Shown here: in pieces, positions 34,683 through 46,779 of the stretch
Position numbering within the stretch: the stretch's first letter is position 1
Layout of the letters: every line of letters begins with the position of its first letter
NCBI GenBank assembly: GCA_034620365.1
Contig: JAQGEQ010000137.1
Location: forward strand, 434,001-498,000
Length of the DNA: 64,000 nt
Source: Pegea sp. RAD2-039
Taxonomy: Eukaryota; Chordata; Thaliacea; Salpida; Salpidae
Direction: 5' to 3'
Position numbers and translations under genes: made by a program
The notes under the pieces: generated by a model
What the model was told of the DNA's origin: nothing
Seen by the model: the letters and a program-made list of their open reading frames with translations, nothing else
Databases searched by the model: none

Positions 34683-35749
34683 TCACTTCTTACAAATGAC
34701 GTCATTCAATTTCTTCATCTTATTTTGAACTCTATTTAAACCACGACGACTTGAATCTACATCAAATCTTCGTTGATTTTCATCTTGATAATCTTCCGCA
34801 GATTGATGAGCAATTATCGCTTTCGCGTAAAAGACTCGCGCTTCTTCCAAACGAGAAGTTATTTCAAAAACGCATCCTAAATTATTCAATAATAAACTAT
34901 AAACACCAAAACGACTCGATTCATTTCCAAGCTGTGATTCGATCGTCGAAATCGCGTTTCGAAGCGTTGTTTCGCGCCCTTCATGATCACCTACTCGACC
35001 TTCGATGTATTCGATGCAATGTAAACATTTTACTTCATAATTGACGCGTAAAACGGTGCTGACGTCACTACTGCTGACGTGGCAAACTTCTCGATGTAAA
35101 TCGACGAGGATTGGAAGGATGTGATGACGTACAAGCGATTTTAAATCGTCGTTGTGACGTAATAAGTTCTTACTCGCGTTTCTCACTCCTTCACAACAAA
35201 CTGTAACTCCCGCGATTGCTTCTTCGCGACTGATGACGTCATCGAGATAAAAAGTTGCCGCGATTTGGAAAAATAGTATCGCTTCGAGAAATCGATTTCG
35301 TGATTCAAGTTTACGCGCGTAACCTTCAATGTCATCGGGTTTTGTTAAAGTATTCAGCCGGATTAGAGGAACTAATTCCCGGCAGATTTTTGCGCCACGT
35401 TCCGAGTGTTTTGACAACATGGCGACTTTATAAAAGCGAACTAATTCTCGGGCGTAAATCAGATCTTTGCCGAAATCTATTTTCTTCTTTAGCGACGTAT
35501 AAGCAAGGTCTACGTCATCATTATCGAGATGAGTTTCAAGTCGATCATCAAATTCGAAGACTTGTTCAAGGGCGAAAGCGCGGTTTAACGATGGAACTTT
35601 TCGAAGTTTTTCTGAAATAAAAGTTGCTTGACTCAAAAGTTCACTTTTTAAAACTTACCTTCATCATATATCGATGTGACGTCATCACGCTTGTTGCCAG
35701 GGACGACCGAAGTGCTCGGAAGATTGGCTACATTTGATTCACTAAACAT
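34683..35749 (-). CDS. Helical-repeat (TPR-like) protein
   Basis: Two exons (35659-35749 and 34683-35611) join in phase to 339 residues, start MFSESNVANLPS. The second exon is a long, uninterrupted, evenly helical frame. Its C-terminal part resembles tetratricopeptide repeats: SRFGVYSLLLNNLGCVFEI, TSRLEEARVFYAKAIIAH and an upstream YEVKCLHCIEYIEGRVGDHE. N-terminal helices read YARELVRFYKVAMLSKHSER. TPR proteins are interaction scaffolds; TTC23-like proteins are one possible relative, but I cannot fix the family. The stop codon is part of a TGACGTCA copy. An alternative reading has a donor (GTAAGAAG) just before that stop, which would add exons. A 47-unit array lies 123 bp upstream of the start. 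Confidence 0.7.
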
Positions 35750-35871
35750 TTTAATTGAAAATTTGAAGAACTTTCCAAATCTTTGAGATCAAAAGCCGCT
35801 TGTGACGTCACAAAGATTTCATCTCAAAATGTTGAGAAATTTCTTTTATTGAAAAATGAAATCTAAATCGG

Positions 35872-37785
35872 CAATGACGTCATAAGGCGCTCAAAATACC
35901 CAACAACATCATGATGACGTCATAAGGCGCTCAAAATACCCAACAACATCATGATGACGTCATAAGGCGCTCAAAATACCCAACAACATCATAATGACGT
36001 CATAAGGCGCTCAAAATACCCAACAACATCATAATGACGTCATAAGGCGCTCAAAATACCCAACAACATCATAATGACGTCATAAGGCGCTCAAAATACC
36101 CAACAACATCACGATGACGTCATAAGGCGCTCAAAATACCCAACAACATCATAATGACGTCATAAGGCGCTCAAAATACCCAACAACATCACGATGACGT
36201 CATAAGGCGCTCAAAATACCCAACAACATCACGATGACGTCATAAGGCGCTCAAAATACCCAACAACATCATGATGACGTCATAAGGCGCTCAAAATACC
36301 CAACAACATCCTGATGACGTCATAAGGCGCTCAAAATACCCAACAACATCCTGATGACGTCATAAGGCGCTCAAAATACCCAACAACATCATAATGACGT
36401 CATAAGGCGCTCAAAATACCCAACAACATCATAATGACGTCATAAGGCGCTCAAAATACCCAACAACATCATAATGACGTCATAAGGCGCTCAAAATACC
36501 CAACAACATCACGATGACGTCATAAGGCGCTCAAAATACCCAACAACATCACGATGACGTCATAAGGCGCTCAAAATACCCAACAACATCATGATGACGT
36601 CATAAGGCGCTCAAAATACCCAACAACATCCTGATGACGTCATAAGGCGCTCAAAATACCCAACAACATCATAATGACGTCATAAGGCGCTCAAAATACC
36701 CAACAACATCATAATGACGTCATAAGGCGCTCAAAATACCCAACAACATCACGATGACGTCATAAGGCGCTCAAAATACCCAACAACATCATAATGACGT
36801 CATAAGGCGCTCAAAATACCCAACAACATCACGATGACGTCATAAGGCGCTCAAAATACCCAACAACATCATAATGACGTCATAAGGCGCTCAAAATACC
36901 CAACAACATCATAATGACGTCATAAGGCGCTCAAAATACCCAACAACATCACGATGACGTCATAAGGCGCTCAAAATACCCAACAACATCATAATGACGT
37001 CATAAGGCGCTCAAAATACCCAACAACATCACGATGACGTCATAAGGCGCTCAAAATACCCAACAACATCACGATGACGTCATAAGGCGCTCAAAATACC
37101 CAACAACATCATGATGACGTCATAAGGCGCTCAAAATACCCAACAACATCCTGATGACGTCATAAGGCGCTCAAAATACCCAACAACATCCTGATGACGT
37201 CATAAGGCGCTCAAAATACCCAACAACATCATAATGACGTCATAAGGCGCTCAAAATACCCAACAACATCATAATGACGTCATAAGGCGCTCAAAATACC
37301 CAACAACATCACGATGACGTCATAAGGCGCTCAAAATACCCAACAACATCACGATGACGTCATAAGGCGCTCAAAATACCCAACAACATCATGATGACGT
37401 CATAAGGCGCTCAAAATACCCAACAACATCCTGATGACGTCATAAGGCGCTCAAAATACCCAACAACATCATAATGACGTCATAAGGCGCTCAAAATACC
37501 CAACAACATCATAATGACGTCATAAGGCGCTCAAAATACCCAACAACATCACGATGACGTCATAAGGCGCTCAAAATACCCAACAACATCATGATGACGT
37601 CATAAGGCGCTCAAAATACCCAACAACATCCTGATGACGTCATAAGGCGCTCAAAATACCCAACATCATGATGACGTCATAAGGCGCACAAAATACCCAA
37701 CAACATCATAATGACGTCATAAGGCGCTCAAAATACCCAACATCATGATGACGTCATAAGGCGCACAAAATACCCAACAACATCA
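35872..37785. repeat. 40-bp satellite array with a palindrome core in every unit
   Basis: About 47 units: CATAAGGCGCTCAAAATACC, then CAACAACATC, then a 10-base variable-plus-core part. Four unit variants differ before ATGACGT: ATG, ATA, ACG or CTG. The variants recur in the same order in blocks of roughly 17 units (about 700 bp), a higher-order repeat. Each unit contains ATGACGTCAT. The last three units are irregular (CAACATCATG, GGCGCACAAA). The array occupies the whole space between the TPR-like start and the CFAP20DC stop. Confidence 0.97.
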
Positions 37786-37796
37786 TGATGACGTCA

Positions 37797-39509
37797 TCAG
37801 TGTTTTAATTCATAATATTTTCCAGTTTTTGGATCAAAGTAACAATTTAAACAAGGATCATACATCAATTCTAACATCATCTCATCAGTGACGTCATCAT
37901 CGCCATCAACGATGACGTCACCTTCTGTTGAACTGATCGAGTCATCCGACATCAATCGTTCTTCTGACGTCATGTTTCGCGCGCATTCTGATGAAAGCAA
38001 CAACGGTGGACTGTTCATGATGACGTCATTCCAATCACGCGGATTCGATGATGACGTCATCAGTGCAGTGACGTCATTGAGAGTATTGTGAAGATCTTGT
38101 CTCGGGTGATTCCGATTCATCTCAGATTCATAATCCTAAAAAAATATTTTCAGAAAGCGCTCGATCGCGATGATGACGTCATCACCTGAGGCGCGAGAGG
38201 CGGAGGATTTTTGCAAGTGCTCCAACTTGTATCGACGCTGATGACGTCATCCTGGAAGTCGGTGTGTTCGCGAGTAATCTTTGTATTCTCAGCTACATCT
38301 TCATCAAATCGTGACGTCATCTTTTTCAACATCTCTTCTTCTAGAGAATCGCGGCCGACTTGGAAGTTACGCGGTGATGACGTCATCACGTGATGCTTTG
38401 TAGCTTCCGGTGAGATTGATGATAGAGGAGGTGGAGCCTTACAGATGACGTCATCATGACGTAATGAGATTTCTTCATCTGAACCGGGCAAAAAATCATT
38501 GATGACGTCATCAATACGTAATTTTGATGACGTAGAAGATTGAGAACGAAGAACTGGAAGAGGTTTTGAAGAAAATGTGAAAAGCGGAGTAGTTGATGAC
38601 GTTTGATCAGCTGATTTCGTGATTTGACGATATTTTGATGACGTCATTGTGTTAGTTGAGTTTGCACGTATACTGCTGGTGACGTCATCAACTTTGAGAG
38701 TAGAAGATGACGTCACAACCGAATGATGACGTGAACGTCGATGACGAGGAAAATCTGGGACTCGCGTTCCAAAAGCGATTTGCTTTGATCTTAAAGATCG
38801 CGTTGTTGTGACGTCATCACTGGAAGAGTAACCGGAAGTGACGTCAGAGGAATGTTTGAAGTAACTTGAAATATTTTCTGACGAAACTAATTGTGACGTC
38901 ATCATCAAGAAAGAGGCGGGAATTCCCCCAGATGAAGGAAGGTCCTTGGAAGTGAAAATTCTTCTTAAACCAAAAGTGCCTGAAATAAGAACTTGAAGTT
39001 GACGTGACGCGCGTCATGACGTCATTATCACCTGAAAGTGTAAGATGATGAAGGCAACGATATGATTGAATGTTGATAAGAGGAGCAGATAGTGAAAAAA
39101 TATCAAAAGAAAAATTAACCCAAATGTCGTTTCTCATCACTGAATTCAGAGGATATTTCATATGAAGAGGAGTTTGAAAGATGTGATCTTTGATAGAGGT
39201 CGATAAAATAATTCTTCTTTTATTGTTGATGACGTCAGAAACAACAAATTCGATCGCGAAATCAGAAGAAGATGGAATGAAGAGTTGGATATTTATAAAT
39301 CGTTGAGTTAACCATAAAGATGAAAATTTGGAGTTTTTAAAAGGTAATGAGATACTAGCAGAAGTTGTTTGACCAACAACATTATAAATGTGACTTTTAA
39401 TTTCTTTATTAAATTGCTTTTCAACATTTAATAATTTATACTTTTCAGGTGAATCTCTTGCAACAAAAACTTCCACAAAATTCCCTCCTTGAAATTCATT
39501 TTTAAACAT
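37797..39509 (-). CDS. CFAP20DC: CFAP20 domain-containing protein (CFAP20DC)
   Basis: Three exons (39032-39509, 38186-38979, 37797-38135) sum to 537 codons. Exon 1 is the CFAP20-like beta-sandwich: start MFKNEFQGGNFVEVF, then GQTTSASISLPF, LWLTQRFINIQLFIPSSSDF and NDIWVNFSFDIFSL. Exon 2 is a long disordered Ser/Thr-rich region packed with DDV and MTSS from the palindrome. Exon 3 ends with the family signature MYDPCLNCYFDPKTGKYYEL. CFAP20 itself is a ciliary doublet-microtubule inner-junction protein; the DC paralogue is less well known. Introns (53 and 50 bp) carry the palindrome. The stop TGA is part of TGATGACGTCATCA. Confidence 0.93.
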
Positions 39510-40532
39510 TTCAGTTTTCTTTGAAATTTAATAAAAAATTCATTAAAAATTCAACAAATCATATTTCTAAAATAAATATTAAAATTATTAATAAATCCAT
39601 TCATAATAATAGATTAATTCTTATATAAACTTTATAAAAAAAACAAATTTTATATCTACTAAATACAAAACTTTTTAGTTTACTTAAAAAATATATATAA
39701 AGTTTAATAAAATATAATAATAATATAAAGTTTAATAATGTAGTAATTATAAATAGTAATAATATAATTTCATAAAGTATAAACCAAAATAAAATTTAAA
39801 AAATAATTTAAAAACCAAAAAAATTAATTTCTAAAGTTAAGATGTAAAAAACTTTTATAAAAAGATATTTAATTTAATATTAATTAGTTTAATTAATTCA
39901 ATAATCATAATTTATTTGAAAAATTTATAAAAGATTATGATATTAATAAATTATTATATTATATAAAAGGGTTCTACTATGAAAATAACAAATGTTTTAT
40001 TTTTGTAATTTCTTTGAAGAAAAATAAGAGTTTATAGAAAATTGCAAAAAAAATATTCATAGATGTAAATAATTTAAAAGATTTCGAAACTTTAAATCTA
40101 GCTTTAATAAATCAAAAAAAAATCATAATAAAAATTAGAATCAAATTTTTCATTAAGTTTTCAAACAAAAATTAAATATCAAAAAAACACTTAAAATAAT
40201 TACTATTTGAATAAATCAATTTAATAAGATTCAAAATAAATGAAATAATTTAGTTAAATTAAGTTTTATTTTGGCAAGAAATGGAATTATCGAGGTTTTA
40301 CTTTTATGATTTTTGATTCATATAAAGTTGGTGGGAATTAAATATTTTTCTTTAAAAGATCAACTATTCAAGAAAATTGATAAAAAACTTTTGGTGTAGC
40401 AACTACTACAGAGTCTGATTTATTGAAAATATAAAAGAAAATATGACGCAGAAGCTACCGACTTGCTTAGGTACTTTCATAGCTTACAAACAAAATTTTT
40501 TTGGATATTTTAGAACCATAATCAATTCTATC
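39510..40532. other. AT-rich intergenic DNA
   Basis: Upstream of CFAP20DC. Extremely AT-rich from about 39520 on, no palindrome, no exon. The character of the DNA changes here and stays so to the window end. Confidence 0.6.
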
Positions 40533-41060
40533 TTAAGATGAGTGTTTTGTGCGTGTCGGTGACCTTCTTGGCAAGAAGCTGCACCATGCTAGCATTTTTG
40601 TCGGGACCGGGATCACCGCCCACCTAGGCCCATGTGATTGATTTTTTGTAGAGGCATTCAGTTCGTCCATTGATTTAGACAAACTAGAAAATTTCTCATT
40701 GATCTTGGCAACATCGTTGCCAATGTCAAATTTGGCTAATTCAGCAGATACATATTTGGTGATGTCTGATAGACATTTAAAGCATTCTAATACCGGATCT
40801 TCACCAAAGCAAAATTTATTGCAGGATTGGCAATTGCAAGCTTGCTTTGATGAAGTCTGTTTGTCAGAACTTTTCTTTATATTCGGTCGTAAGGTCTCGG
40901 TAGCTTTAGGTATAACCAGCAAAGTTTTATAAAAGATTTTTACTGTCACCAACCACAATATATAACATACAAATCATTTCCTAGAAACAACTTTATCACA
41001 ACTTATAAGCACCTATTCAAATAGAAAATAACCTATTACCTGAAACTTATTCAAATTGAT
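40533..41060 (-). mobile_element. LINE 5' UTR and ORF1 fragment
   Basis: The minus-strand frame carries a Cys-rich motif (CNCQSCNKFCFGED, then LECFKC) and DIGNDVAKINEKFSSLSKSM, the ORF1 N-terminus of the same LINE seen at 45700-46590. Its 5' UTR (about 40940-41060, with GGTTGGTGACAGTAAAAATC) recurs at 45730 and 46900. A frameshift after NASTKN changes the tail relative to that copy. Non-functional. Confidence 0.85.
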
Positions 41061-41757
41061 ATAAATAATATAAAATATCTTAATATATATTGAAACATAA
41101 AAGATTTTTTCTGATTTTATTTTGTAATTAGTTTGAAGTAAACACAATGACATCACCAACGTGGTATTTTATAGAAAGTTCAATTTATATTTTTCAAATC
41201 TGTTTACATTGACTCACAATGAACTTTAATTCTAACTAACCCCTACCTCAGTTATTAAATTTTAATGTTTAATCAGCCTTTCTAAAAACTAGTTTTGTTC
41301 TAATATCAATTTACAGTTTGTGTTATTTCAAATATGTTACTATATTAAAATTTACTTCTTAAACTTACTTTTGTTTCTATAAAACTCAATAAAATCAATA
41401 AAGTTTTTAAAACTTAATAACTTTTGTAGCAATTTTTTATCACATTCTTTGCAACTTAAACTTTTTTTTTAACTTTCTGAAAAATGTTTTCAATTTTTGA
41501 AATTATTTTCACTTTTGAAAAATCGCTTGTAAGAAAAGTCGTATTATAGTTCTCTTATTAGTAGTAATAGTCAAAACTTCAACAACTGATTTACTCGTAA
41601 GAAAATGTTTTTTTTGTGTTAACATAACTCTTTTAGTATTTAAAAAAAGTCGATGGAACAGTTTGAGTTGAATTACTATAACTACATATATGTCAGAATA
41701 GTTTGCTAGTGAGAAATGCTTTTATCTGTTCCCCTTCTTAATATTTATATAATAAAT
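41061..41757. other. AT-rich intergenic DNA
   Basis: No gene or recognisable element. Confidence 0.5.
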
Positions 41758-42240
41758 AAATCCACAAAAAGCAATCTGCAACCGCTCCACGTTAAATTCG
41801 TAAAATCAAAACAAGTTAAAACATGTTCAACTCCAAAAAAATGATTAAAACTTGTTCCCAAGCTGTTCCCAAAAATTATTTCAGAGATTTTGTAAAATTA
41901 TTTGAAGAAGAAATTCTCCGCAGACATTTTGATTTCATAAAAGTTCTTTTCTATTTCAAAAACGACAAAAACGGAGATAAAACTGCTGAGATGACAACAG
42001 CTGTTTAAGATCTAGTAAACCAGCTTCATTGCTACCTTTCCTTGTAAATATGTTTCTTTCAACTAAATTTATTAATTAAACAATAAAAAGAAAAATTCAA
42101 ATCAAAAAGTATTTAAGAAAAATAATAAAACTTTAATTTCATCAAATTTTATCAAACTTAATTTAGAATAAAATATTATTAATATATTGAATTATATTCA
42201 AATTTTGGTGATTTGAAATTAATAAAATTAATCTGTTCTT
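41758..42240 (+). repeat. Partial copy of the 1.75-kb repeat
   Basis: Matches 44491-44970 nearly base for base, including a 61-codon frame at 41823-42008 (start MFNSKKMIKTCSQAVPKN). The frame is shared between copies only as part of the repeat; no protein family recognised. Confidence 0.85.
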
Positions 42241-43315
42241 TTTAGAAAATAAATTAAAAATTTCATTTGATTTGAAAGAAATTCAAAATCTATTTAAACA
42301 GAAAAATTTAATCACTTCTTAAAGTAATTCATCATAATTGTAGCTTATCATCAAAATATTAACAGAATTTTATAAAAAATAATTTTTATTGTTAAAAAAA
42401 TGTAAAAAATAATATTAGTATAAATTAAAGTAATATAGAATTTAAAAGACTTAATATTCGTAAAAACTTCAGTTTTCTTTTATTACTTATCATTTTGTTC
42501 TCCTTATTCAACAAAGTTTTCAAAAGATTCAAAACTTCAAAGGCTTCTAATTTAGTCAGAAAAAATGTGACAAGAAACAGTTAATTTACAAATTTCAGCG
42601 ATAAGCAGCTATTAAAAAAACAATTTACAAAAAAGTGACTTTTTAAGCCATTTAAGTGGCTGATCTATTTAAGTGGTTATTACTTCTAAGCATCCATTTA
42701 AGAGGTTCTCAGTCATTTGAAGGAACGACAATTTCATAGACAGAAAAACTTCTTTTAATTTTTAGTCAAATATTTTATTTCGTTTTAAAATTAGTCTTAA
42801 TCAACTTGTTTTTATGAAATATTTTATTTGAATGATAAATTATTTCTTTGATTATAAAATAAAGAATCTACAGAAAACTCAACTTATTAAAATCTGCTTT
42901 CAAATAGTGAATCCTCATTTAAGTTAAACTGTTTTGTTTAATATAAGCTGTAATCAAGAAAACTGATTAATTAAAACAAGTAACAGTAGATAAAGTTTAT
43001 GCAAGATCTATAAATTACTGTGCGGTTCATAAATATAGAGATTTTAAGTTAATTAAATTCAAGATAAAGAAATTGATTTGTTTATTATTGTTGCCATGGA
43101 TAATTATTGTATTTTATTATAGTCAAGTATCGTTATAAAATAAAATTAAAATCGAAATTAGTTAAAGTGAATAAAATAGAAAAAAGTTTAATATTGAAAA
43201 TCGTTTGTTTAAAATTTGAAACCACAACGAAGAGATTATAAGCAGTTTATATAATAGAAAAATCTGTTAATCGAAGATGTTTGTGAAAATTTTGAATTCT
43301 TTTGTAGTTTTGAAG
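42241..43315. other. AT-rich intergenic DNA
   Basis: Low complexity, no supported gene. Contains short stretches (43020-43070) that recur near 43560, so degraded repeats. Confidence 0.5.
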
Positions 43316-43762
43316 TTGAACAAGTTTCAACAAATTTTGAAAAAATATTTCTACAAAAAGAAGCTTCTAGTCTTTTCTTTTCTGTGCAGAAAGAATTAGA
43401 AAATTTAAATCCGCGAAAAACTCATAAAAATTCACAGTCGCAAAAACACTTTTTAAATAAATAGGTTAAATTCGTAAAATCAAATCATGTTAAAACATGT
43501 TCAACTTCAAAAAAATGATTAAAACTTGTTTCCAGAAATTATTTTAGAAATTTTTTAAAATATAGAGATTTTAGGTTAATTAAATTCAAGATACAGAAAT
43601 TCATTTGTTTTCTAAAATAAAACTAAAGTCAAAATATAATTCAAAAAAAAAAGTATTTAAGAAAAATAATAAAACTTTAATTTCATCAAATTTCATCAAA
43701 CTTGATTTTAGAATAAAATTTATTAATATATTGATTTGTATCCAAATATTGCTAATTTAAAA
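43316..43762 (+). repeat. Degenerate copy of the repeat family
   Basis: Begins GAACAAGTTTCAACAAATTT, as do 44398, 61178 and 62871, and continues with AAAAGAAGCTTCTAGTCTTT. Shorter and more diverged than the two long copies. Confidence 0.8.
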
Positions 43763-45530
43763 TAAATAAAATTATATTTAATCTTTAATGATTGATTAGT
43801 AAAATTTAAGTATAAAATTATACTTTCAATACTTTAGCTCATTTTAATAAAAATAAAGCATAATAAATTTGTAATAATATCTTCTGAAAATACACATTAA
43901 AGAAATAAAGTAAAAAAAAATTTTTGTCAAAACAAATGATAACATTTTTCAAACTTTTTTTTTTTAGTTTACCAAATTTAATGATATTTTTAAATGTATT
44001 CTGTATGAAGGGTATATAAATAATTTTTTAGTAGATGTAGTTTGTATTTCTTCTGTTACAATTTTATCACTAATTAAATTCATATTTTAAGCATTATTAA
44101 AATTTTTTTGTTGAAATATTTAAAAATCAAAGCTAGTTTTGCAATTTGTCACCGTTTAGTTTTAACAAGTGTGAAAATTTGTATTAGTTTCCTAACAACA
44201 TACTAAATAACTACTAAATAAACCAATAAAATCAAAATTAGTTAAAGTGAATAAACTGGGAAAACAATTTAATGTTGAAAATCATTCGTTACAAATTGAA
44301 GCCACAAACAGCAGATTATAAGAAGTTTATATAAACCGAAATTATTATAAAGTCGAAAAATTTTATGGAAATTTTTGACTCACCAGTTATTTTTGGAGTT
44401 GAACAAGTTTCAACAAATTTTGACGCAAATGTTTCTACAAAAAGAAGCTTCTAGTTTTTTATCTTCTTTGTTGAAACAATTAGAAAATATAAATCCACAA
44501 AAAGCAATCTGCAACCGCTCCACGTTAAATTCGTAAAATCAAAACAAGTTAAAACATGTTCAACTCCAAAAAAAAGATTAAAACTTGTTCCCAAGCTGTT
44601 CCCAAAAATTATTTCAGAGATTTTGTAAAATTATTTGAAGAAGAACTTCTCCGCAGACATTTTGATTTCATAAATGTTCTTTTCTATTTCAAAAACGACA
44701 AAAACGGAGATAAAACTGCTGAGATGACAACAGCTGTTTAAGATCTAGTAAACCAGCTTCATTGCTACCTTTCCTTGTAAATATGTTTCTTTCAACTAAA
44801 TTTATTAATTAATCAATAAAAAGAAAAATTCAAATCAAAAAGTATTTAAGAAAAATAATAAAACTTTAATTTCATCAAATTTTATCAAACTTGATTTTAG
44901 AATAAAATTTATTAATATATTGATTTTTATACAAATATTGCTAATTTAAAATTAATAAAATTAATCTTTTCCCTTTAGAAATAAACTGAAAACCTAATAA
45001 GATATCTAATTAAAAAGCAGTCAGAATAAACAAACTAAGAGTTTTGTATTTTGTTATTTTACTGTTATCTAGCGTTAATTGTTCTGTTATAAAAATTTTC
45101 TTTTAATTCTACTTTTTATTAACATATATTTGGATAATGTTTATTTTATAATCTTTAATATTATTTCAAGAAAACAATCCATTTATTTAATTTAATGAAA
45201 ATAATTTATAGTTCAAAAGTTAATAAAAATTTAGAATTGAACTTTTTTAAACTTTTCAAAACCAAAATAAAATATAACTAATCGAAAAAATCAATAGAAG
45301 CTATCTAGACACAATAATTGCAAGTAATAAATGGTAATAAAAGGAAAAATATCAAAATATTCTCATTAATATAAACATAGAAATTACCATCGTATAATCG
45401 AAATAATTTATTTTAATTAAATATTTCATAATTAATTTTTTAATTAAAAGTTTACAAATATTAACTATAAATTAATTTAATAAAAAATAGTCAACCTAAA
45501 AGAAATTTCTAAACACTAAAGTAAAAATAA
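43763..45530 (+). repeat. 1.75-kb repeat, copy A
   Basis: Nearly identical to 62238-64000 over its whole visible length, with scattered single-base changes and small indels. Contains a 61-codon frame (44556-44741, MFNSKKKIKTCSQAVPKN) that is interrupted in copy B. No terminal repeats, RT or transposase seen; class unknown. High identity suggests a recent duplication or transposition. Confidence 0.9.
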
Positions 45531-45689
45531 AATAATAATTTAAATAACTTTCAATTATCTTTTTCAAATTGTATCATCCCTATAATCAGTAAAATTGCAA
45601 AATTAAAAAAGTAGAAAATAAAATAATATCTTATTTTACAAAAAGCAATACTGATAAAATTATAAAAATGCAAACACAAACATTCTATC

Positions 45690-46590
45690 TGAATAAGTTA
45701 TTTATCAGAAGTGATTTGTATATTATATATTGTGATTAGTGACAGTAAAAATATTTTATGAAAACTATGGTGGATCCAAATAAAAGTGGGAAGACTTTAC
45801 GGTCAACTGTATAGAAAATTCCCTAAAACTGACTTCATCAAAGCAAGCTTGCAATTACCAATCCTGCAAAAAAAATTAACTCTGGTGAAGATCCGGTATT
45901 AGAATGCTTCAAATGTCTATCAGACATCACCAAATATGTATCTGATGAATTAGCCAAATATGACATTGGCAACGATGTTGCCAAGATCACTGAGAAATTT
46001 TCTAGTTTGTCTAAATCAGTGGACGAACTTGATGCCTCTACAAAGAAACCAGACACATGGGCCTCACTGGTCGGTGATCCCGTTTCCAACAAAAATGCTA
46101 GTATGGTGCAGCTTCTTGCCAAGAAGGTCACCGACACGCACAAAACACTCACTTTAGACCGTGAGGATAGAGAAAACAATTTCATCATCTTTAATGTCTC
46201 TGAGACTAAAAAACTTACTGTCAATCAAATGTGTTCTCAAAACCTTGATTTTGTGGACGTTCCAAAGATATCAATGACTAGACTTGGAGCAAAAAGCTTA
46301 GATCATCAAAGACCGCTGAAAGTGTCCTTTAAGGAAAATTGGAACAAACACAAGTTTCTTTCCAAACTGTATAAGCTAAAGCTTGACAAATAATTTGAGC
46401 GCATTTAGAGTAGTACATGATATGTGTGAAGATGATCGCTTAGAAAATAAGCATCTTCTAAAAGAAGCGTATAACCGAAATCAGAAGGAAGAACCAATTG
46501 ATTTCAAATACACAGTTCGAGGTCCACCATGGGCCTTGAGAAATGTCAAGGTTTTTTCAAAAATCGGAAGTGGCAAATAATCACTGGACC
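45690..46590 (+). mobile_element. LINE 5' UTR and ORF1 pseudogene
   Basis: After a 5' UTR (GTGACAGTAAAAATATTTTA) the reading runs CFKCLSDITKYVSDELAKYD, TRLGAKSLDHQRPLKVSFKE, then after a frameshift at about 46390 HDMCEDDRLENKHLLKEAYN and YTVRGPPWALRNVKVF. This is the ORF1 pattern of CR1/L2-like elements (RNA-binding chaperone). Stops and the frameshift make it inactive. Confidence 0.88.
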
Positions 46591-46779
46591 CACATCTTCT
46601 TTTTTCATACTCTCTCCGGACGCAATTATTAATACCTAAGATATCAATTTACAGAAGTCCAGTCATTTAAAAATAGTATTTAAAAAGCTATCACAATGTT
46701 TAAAGTATCTGATTTCATATTAAGTTTTCTTTATACCAATATCCTAGATGTTGCCTGAACAGATTCTATTTGTTTGATA

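Larger units (their letters stand above)
3083..39240. repeat. Dispersed palindrome TGATGACGTCATCA / core TGACGTCA
   Basis: A perfect 14-bp palindrome, or its 8-10 bp core, recurs far beyond chance, by eye well over 200 times, in introns, gene flanks, arrays and disordered coding segments. Examples: introns at 12402-12453, 12851-12902 and 13173-13223; coding copies at 13674, 17126 and 38450. It is missing from long intergenic stretches (4450-6235, 8280-10640, 29450-31855) and from most conserved domains. The core equals the CREB/ATF site, but this density is not a normal promoter pattern. Confidence 0.95.

Noticed and set aside
35872..37785. CRISPR-like regular array
   Set aside because: The units are directly tandem without unique spacers, and the context is eukaryotic; it is a satellite.
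41823..44741. 61-codon frames starting MFNSKK as genes
   Set aside because: Found only inside copies of a repeat, broken in copy B, with no recognised domain.
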